Source: Streptomyces katrae (GTDB lineage: Bacteria; Actinomycetota; Actinomycetes; Streptomycetales; Streptomycetaceae). Taken from it: 64,000 bases of DNA. The DNA is taken from assembly GCF_002028425.1 (NCBI RefSeq), contig NZ_CP020042.1:1116001-1180000 (forward strand), in the 5' to 3' direction. Positions within the stretch are counted from its first letter, which is position 1, and every line of letters starts with the position of its first letter. The position numbers were made by a program, and so were the translations under genes. Below the pieces are notes generated by a model. It did no database searches. It saw nothing but the letters and a program-made list of their open reading frames with translations, and was not told the DNA's origin. This document shows positions 59,576-64,000 of the stretch, one piece after another.

Positions 59576-60760
59576 TCAGGGATGGAAGAGGACCTTCACC
59601 ATGTTGTCCCGCTTCGCCTGGAAGTCCGCGTACGCCCGTGGGGCTTCGTCCAGGGAGAGGTGATGGGTGGCGAAGCCTTCGACGCCGAGAGGGTCGCCGT
59701 CCGTCAGCAAGGGCATCAGGTCGTCGACCCAGCGGCGGACGTTGGCCTGTCCCATGCGCAGCTGGATCTGCTTGTCGAACATCGTGAGCAGCGGGAGCGG
59801 GTCGGCGGCTCCTCCGTAGACGCCGGAGAGGGAGATCGTGCCGCCGCGGCGTACGAGCTCTATGGCCAGCCTCAGGGCGCCCAGGCGGTCGACCCCGGCC
59901 CTCTTCATCAGAGCGGCGGCCAAGGCGTCCGGGAGCAGGCCGGTCGCGGTCTGTACGGCCCTGACGCCGGCGCTGCCGTGGGCTTCCATGCCGACGGCGT
60001 CGATCACGGCGTCCGGGCCGCGGCCGCCGGTGGCGCTGCGGACCGCGTCGGCGAGCTGGTCACCGTAGTGGGTCAGGTCGTAGACCTGTACGCCGTGGCC
60101 CGCGGCGCGGGCGAGCCGTTCGGGGACCAGGTCGATGCCGATCACCTTGCCGGCCCCGCGGTGGGCGGCGATGCGGGTGCACATGTCGCCGATGGGCCCG
60201 AGGCCCAGGACGGCGACGCTGCCGCCGGGCGGGATGCCGGCGTAGGCGACGGCCTGCCAGGCGGTCGGCAGGACGTCCGACAGGTAGACGAACCGTTCGT
60301 CCGGTGGCCCTTCGGGCACGCGGATGGGGAGCGTGTCGGCGAAGGGGACGCGCAGGTATTCGGCCTGTCCCCCGGGCACCTGCCCGTAGAGCTTGGTGTA
60401 TCCGAACAGGCTCGCGCCGCTGCCGTGCTCGTGGACCTGGGTCGTCTCGCACTGCGAGTGCAGCCCCCGCTCGCACATGAAGCAGGTCCCGCAGGACACG
60501 TTGAACGGTACGACGACCCGGTCGCCGGCCTTCAGCTCCCGGACCTCGGGCCCCACCTCGGCGACCACCCCCATCGGCTCGTGCCCCAGGATGTCCCCGG
60601 CGTCCAGGAAGGGCCCGAGCACCTCGTACAGGTGCAGGTCCGATCCGCACAGGCCCGTCGTCGTCACCCTGATGACGGCGTCCGTGGGATCGGCGATCCG
60701 CGGGTCTGCAACGGTGGCCACCTCGATCTTGCGGCGGCCCTGCCAGGTCACGGCTTTCAT
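59576..60760 (-). CDS. Zinc-dependent alcohol dehydrogenase
   Basis: A 394-aa medium-chain dehydrogenase of the formaldehyde-dehydrogenase-like subgroup. Catalytic zinc ligands are in TTGLCGSDLHLYE and GHEPMGVV. Structural-zinc Cys are in VSCGTCFMCERGLHSQC. The NAD site is VAVLGLGPIGDMC. The ATG at 60760 sits at the end of the divergent gap with the LigD-type genes. Substrate (alcohol or glutathione-type adduct) unknown. Confidence 0.93.
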   Translation of the reverse strand: MKAVTWQGRRKIEVATVADPRIADPTDAVIRVTTTGLCGSDLHLYEVLGPFLDAGDILGHEPMGVVAEVGPEVRELKAGDRVVVPFNVSCGTCFMCERGLHSQCETTQVHEHGSGASLFGYTKLYGQVPGGQAEYLRVPFADTLPIRVPEGPPDERFVYLSDVLPTAWQAVAYAGIPPGGSVAVLGLGPIGDMCTRIAAHRGAGKVIGIDLVPERLARAAGHGVQVYDLTHYGDQLADAVRSATGGRGPDAVIDAVGMEAHGSAGVRAVQTATGLLPDALAAALMKRAGVDRLGALRLAIELVRRGGTISLSGVYGGAADPLPLLTMFDKQIQLRMGQANVRRWVDDLMPLLTDGDPLGVEGFATHHLSLDEAPRAYADFQAKRDNMVKVLFHP

Positions 60761-60944
60761 CACGCCTCCTCGGTCACGTATGCGCAGGGCAGGGAGCGGG
60801 CGACGCCGGCCTGTATCCGCGCGCCTGCCCCCTTCCGGATCCGCCAAGCAGCCGGCGCCGTCGTCCGTCCGCTGCGGATGACGGCCGCGATGCCGGGTAG
60901 CCGCGTGGACGGGATCCCTTGCCCCACGGTGTGAGGAGGCTGCG

Positions 60945-61601
60945 ATGACAGCCAAGAGACCACTGGCCCACTACCACCGGCGACGCGACTTCTCCAAGAC
61001 GGCCGAGCCCGAGGGCGGACTCGACGAGCCGTCCGGCGGGCAGCCCTCGTACGTGGTGCAGATCCACGACGCCCGCAGCATGCACTTCGACTTCCGGCTG
61101 GAAGCCGACGGCGTACTGAAATCATTCGCCGTGCCCAAGGGGCCCTCCAACGACCCCCACGACAAGCGCTTCGCGACGCCGACCGAAGACCATCCGCTGG
61201 AGTACCGCGACTTCGAGGGCACGATTCCGCACGGCGAGTACGGCGGCGGCACGGTGATCGTCTGGGACCAGGGAACGTACCGCAATGCCACCTCCGACCG
61301 CGACGGCCGCGAGATCCCGCTCACCGAGGCGCTGGAGCGGGGGCATGCCTCGTTCCGGCTCGACGGCCGCAAGCTGCACGGCGGCTACGCGCTCACCCGG
61401 ATCCGTGACGACGCGGACGGCGGGAAGGAGGCCTGGCTGCTGGTCAAGCAGGCCGACGAGCGGGCCGCCGCCACCGGCACGCCCGACCCCCGGCGGGCGA
61501 GGTCGGTGCGTACCGGCCGGACCCTGAACCAGGTCGCCGCCGACGCACGCCCGAGGCCTGGGACTGCGCGAGGACGAGCCGGGGGCCGAGGTGGTCCGTG
61601 A
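60945..61601 (+). CDS. LigD-type 3'-phosphoesterase domain protein
   Basis: A 218-aa stand-alone DNA ligase D phosphoesterase domain, which trims 3'-phosphate or ribonucleotide ends during non-homologous end joining. Key segments are VVQIHDARSMHFDFRLE (catalytic His/Asp), FAVPKGPS and IPHGEYGGGTVIVWDQGTY. After TGRTLNQVAADA the tail is Arg/Gly-rich. It lies 21 bp before a LigD-polymerase gene, so the usual single LigD chain is split here. Confidence 0.92.
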   Translation: MTAKRPLAHYHRRRDFSKTAEPEGGLDEPSGGQPSYVVQIHDARSMHFDFRLEADGVLKSFAVPKGPSNDPHDKRFATPTEDHPLEYRDFEGTIPHGEYGGGTVIVWDQGTYRNATSDRDGREIPLTEALERGHASFRLDGRKLHGGYALTRIRDDADGGKEAWLLVKQADERAAATGTPDPRRARSVRTGRTLNQVAADARPRPGTARGRAGGRGGP

Positions 61602-61622
61602 GCAACCGGCCGGGAGGACCCG

Positions 61623-62567
61623 ATGACCCCGAAACGCCGGTCCACGCCGCCGGAGCGCATACGGGCCGGCCGGCACACCGTCGAGATCAGCCGCCCGGAC
61701 AAGGTCCTCTTCCCCGGTGACGGCATCACCAAGGCCGACCTCGCCGGCTACTACCGCACGGTGGCCCGGCGCATGCTGCCCCAGCTGCGCGGGCGGCCCC
61801 TGATGCTGGAACGGCATCCCGACGGGACCGACGGCCCCGCCTTCATGCAGAAGGACGTCCCGGACCACTTCCCGGACTGGATCCACCGTGCCGAACTGCC
61901 CAAGCAGGACGGCACCGTCACCTACGTGATCTGCGACGACACCGCCACGCTGCTCTACCTCGCGGACCAGGCGTGCACCACCCCGCACCGCTTCCTGTCC
62001 AAGGCCGACCGGCCCGGCCATCCGGACCGGCTGGTGTTCGACCTCGACCCGGCCGGCGAAGACTTCGCTCCGGTGCGGGAGGCCGCGCTCGGCCTGCACC
62101 GGCTCCTGGACGAGCTGGAACTGCCGTCCCTGCCCATGACCACCGGCTCCCGCGGCCTCCACGTCGTGGTCCCCCTCGACCACCGCGCGCCCTTCGACGA
62201 CGTACGCGTCTTCGCGCGCGCGGTCGCCGGCGTCCTGGCCGCCCGCCGGCCCGACCGGTTCACCACCGAGCCCAGGAAGAAGGCCCGCCGCGGACGCCTC
62301 TACCTCGACACCGGGCGCAACGCCTACGCCCAGACCGCCGTGGCCCCCTACGCCGTCCGCGCCCTCCCCGGCGCCCCCGTCGCCGCCCCACTGTCCTGGA
62401 GCGACCTCGACGACCCCGGCCTCACCGCCCGCCGCTGGACCCTCGCCACCGTCGGCGAGCTGCTGGGGGAAGACCCCTGGCGGGCCCCTCCCCGGCCCCG
62501 CTCCCTGCGAAGGGCCCACAGCCTGCTCACCGCACTCACCCGTGACGAAACGAACCCGACGCCATGA
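61623..62567 (+). CDS. LigD-type polymerase/primase domain protein
   Basis: A 314-aa archaeo-eukaryotic primase-like polymerase of the LigD POL family, filling ends in non-homologous end joining. Seen are ISRPDKVLFPGDGITKADLA, the metal-binding DLDP in RLVFDLDPAGED, GSRGLHVVVPL and the third acidic site SWSDLDDP. The ATG at 61623 closely follows the phosphoesterase gene, and its stop overlaps the next ATG (ATGA). A separate ATP-dependent ligase and Ku would be needed; neither is in this window. Confidence 0.93.
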   Translation: MTPKRRSTPPERIRAGRHTVEISRPDKVLFPGDGITKADLAGYYRTVARRMLPQLRGRPLMLERHPDGTDGPAFMQKDVPDHFPDWIHRAELPKQDGTVTYVICDDTATLLYLADQACTTPHRFLSKADRPGHPDRLVFDLDPAGEDFAPVREAALGLHRLLDELELPSLPMTTGSRGLHVVVPLDHRAPFDDVRVFARAVAGVLAARRPDRFTTEPRKKARRGRLYLDTGRNAYAQTAVAPYAVRALPGAPVAAPLSWSDLDDPGLTARRWTLATVGELLGEDPWRAPPRPRSLRRAHSLLTALTRDETNPTP

Positions 62568-63211
62568 CACGACGACGACAGACGACCGTACGAAAGCTGA
62601 TGGACGCCTACGGGCGGACCCATGCCGAGGAAGCCGGCATCAAGCTGCGGAACACACCCGCGCCCCTCTACCAACTGCTCACCCTCTGCGTGCTCTTCTC
62701 CGTACGGATCAACGCCGACATCGCGGTGGCCGCCGCCCGCGAGCTGTTCGGAGCCGGGATGCGGACACCCCGGGCGATGGCGGACTCCTCCTGGCAGGAC
62801 CGGGTGGACGCACTCGGCCGCGCCCACTACCGCCGCTACGACGAGAGCACGGCCACCGCGCTGGGCGCCGGAGCCGAACTCGTCCTCGACCGGTACCGCG
62901 GCGACCTGCGCCGCCTGCGCGACCAGGCCGACGGGGATCCGGACCGGATCCGCGCACTGCTGCGGGAGTTCCCGCGGATCGGGCCCGTGGGAGCGGACAT
63001 CTTCTGCCGTGAGGCCCAGACCGTATGGCCAGAGCTGCGCCCCTCGTTCGACGACCGCGCCCGCGAGGCCGCCTCCAAGCTCGGCCTGCCGGCCACGCCG
63101 GAGGCCCTCGCCCGCCTGGTGGACACCGAGACGCTGCCGAGACTGGCAGCCGCCCTGGTGAGGGTCGGACTGTCCAAGGACGCCGCCGACGACCTCCTCG
63201 GAAGGGGCTGA
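62564..63211 (+). CDS. HhH-GPD-like DNA glycosylase/endonuclease
   Basis: A 215-aa protein resembling the endonuclease III fold: LYQLLTLCVLFSVRINADIA, then the helix-hairpin-helix FPRIGPVGADIFCREAQ and a following acidic stretch RPSFDDRA (candidate catalytic Asp). The lyase Lys of endonuclease III (GRKTA) is replaced by Ala/Asp, and the C-terminal four-Cys Fe-S cluster is absent. A monofunctional glycosylase or structural repair factor is likelier than a bifunctional enzyme. It is translationally coupled to the LigD polymerase gene. Confidence 0.82.
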   Translation: MTRRRQTTVRKLMDAYGRTHAEEAGIKLRNTPAPLYQLLTLCVLFSVRINADIAVAAARELFGAGMRTPRAMADSSWQDRVDALGRAHYRRYDESTATALGAGAELVLDRYRGDLRRLRDQADGDPDRIRALLREFPRIGPVGADIFCREAQTVWPELRPSFDDRAREAASKLGLPATPEALARLVDTETLPRLAAALVRVGLSKDAADDLLGRG

Positions 63212-63345
63212 GCCGGGGTGGGTGCGGGGGTCGCGTTCTTCGGCGTCGGCATTCTCGATAGCGTGGCTGCCGGCCGCGCACGGCTTCCATGGTCCGGCAC
63301 GCCCGTGCGGTGGGTTTCGACGGAGAGTGATGAGGCGATGAGGCT

Positions 63346-63756
63346 GTGACGAGTGAAGAACGGACGAAGCCCGTGGTCGAGGTTCCGAAGGGGGACGCTC
63401 CCGCCGAGCTGACCGTGCGGGACCTGGTCGTCGGGGAGGGGGCCGAGGTCAAGCCGGGCATGGTGGTCAAGGTCCACTACGTCGGGGTGACCTTCGAGTC
63501 CGGGAAGGAGTTCGACGCCTCCTGGGACCAGGGGCAGCCGTTCAAGTTCGCCCTGGGCAGTGGCAAGGTCATCAAGGGCTGGGACCGGGGGGTGCGGGGC
63601 ATGAGGGTCGGCGGCCGGCGCGAGATCGTCGTTCCCCCGCGTCTCGGCTACGGGAACCAGTCGCCCTCACCCTTGATCCCGGCGGGCTCGACCCTGGTCT
63701 TCGTGGTGGACCTGCTCGACTCGTATTCCCGGACGTCCGGGTGGAGCAACGGCTAG
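63346..63756 (+). CDS. FKBP-type peptidyl-prolyl cis-trans isomerase
   Basis: A 136-aa cytoplasmic FKBP. Residues about 25-130 form the domain: VKVHYVGVTFESGKEFDASW, KVIKGWDRGVRGMRVGGRRE, PPRLGYGNQSP, and LVFVVDLLD. The active-site aromatic and Asp residues are present, so it should be active. The GTG at 63346 was chosen within the open frame. Confidence 0.93.
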   Translation: MTSEERTKPVVEVPKGDAPAELTVRDLVVGEGAEVKPGMVVKVHYVGVTFESGKEFDASWDQGQPFKFALGSGKVIKGWDRGVRGMRVGGRREIVVPPRLGYGNQSPSPLIPAGSTLVFVVDLLDSYSRTSGWSNG

Positions 63757-63870
63757 CCCCCGGCCGCCGGTTCCCTCCCCCTCTCCCGGCAGAGATCGTG
63801 GTGCCGGTCGGTGTCAGTGCACTGAAGTATCCTTCCCGGCACCGCACACCGACTCGGAGGATCAAGAGAA

Positions 63871-64000
63871 TTGTCCGGCCTGTCCGCCTTTCCGTTGCCC
63901 TTTCAAGCATCGCGTGCCGTAGCGTTCGCGGCACCCCGGACGCTGCGGGAGCTGGAGATGATGCAGTGCAGCACGCACATCCGGGCGAAGGCCGGGTGGT
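63871..64000 (+). CDS. Start of a probable DUF4246 family protein (cut by window end)
   Basis: A frame beginning at the TTG at 63871, with GGAGG 10 bases upstream, reads MSGLSAFPLPFQASRAVAFA and continues LRELEMMQCSTHIRAKAGW to the window edge (43 codons). The LRELEMMQxSxxIRxKxxW pattern resembles the N-terminus of DUF4246 proteins. Family assignment is from memory and the length is unknown. Confidence 0.5.
   Translation, partial: MSGLSAFPLPFQASRAVAFAAPRTLRELEMMQCSTHIRAKAGW

Overview
The window is high-GC actinobacterial DNA. Strong G/C third-position bias, many GTG starts, GTGA/ATGA coupled genes, a roadblock/DUF742 'conservon' and Streptomyces-typical families (DUF3516 helicase, DUF6397, DUF6766) point to Streptomyces or a close relative. 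Calls rest on reading the sequence and on recalled family features; no database search was run.

Left third (1-27.5 kb), ordinary chromosomal genes. In order: a cut-off ABC exporter divergent from a MarR regulator with a clear palindrome between them; an FAD/Fe-S D-lactate-dehydrogenase-like fusion; a heterodimeric ABC exporter whose two halves carry complementary degenerate motifs; a YdjM-like membrane protein; a DUF3516 helicase; an acyl-CoA thioesterase; a YchJ protein; a DUF6397 protein. Then come a conservon signalling operon (sensor kinase, roadblock, DUF742, GTPase) with an upstream MHYT membrane protein and a second roadblock protein downstream. A methyltransferase, an MpaB-type oxygenase, a MOSC protein and a GAF regulator/aldehyde dehydrogenase pair follow. 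Two decayed genes lie here: a PPOX/F420 oxidoreductase fragment and a truncated, frameshifted TrmO.

Middle (27.5-42.4 kb), an apparent acquired island. Its centre is an 8.6-kb gene for a 2873-aa secreted collagen-like protein of about 880 Gly-X-Y triplets, with Gln dominating position Y and built mostly from 180-bp (60-aa, 20-triplet) modules. Downstream on the same strand are a membrane-anchored TPR protein and a glycosyltransferase-methyltransferase fusion that overlap by 4 bp. Next to it is a complete dTDP-L-rhamnose set (rmlC-rmlA divergent from rmlB-rmlD). Remnants of what looks like one transposase family sit at both ends. I infer a sugar-decorated collagen-like surface or spore protein system.

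Right third (42.4-64 kb). Potassium uptake: a KimA-like transporter, a kinase-less KdpD-like membrane protein, then a 27-aa peptide, kdpF-A-B-C-E-D. The kimA and kdp promoter regions share two sequence motifs that may be KdpE sites. Beyond kdp are small stress-type genes: DUF6766 protein, lipoprotein, two hemerythrins, a CBM48 protein, a general-stress-type SDR, an isochorismatase-like hydrolase, a zinc alcohol dehydrogenase, stand-alone LigD phosphoesterase and polymerase domains, a HhH-GPD-like DNA repair protein, an FKBP, and the start of a probable DUF4246 gene. No tRNA, rRNA or CRISPR array was seen.
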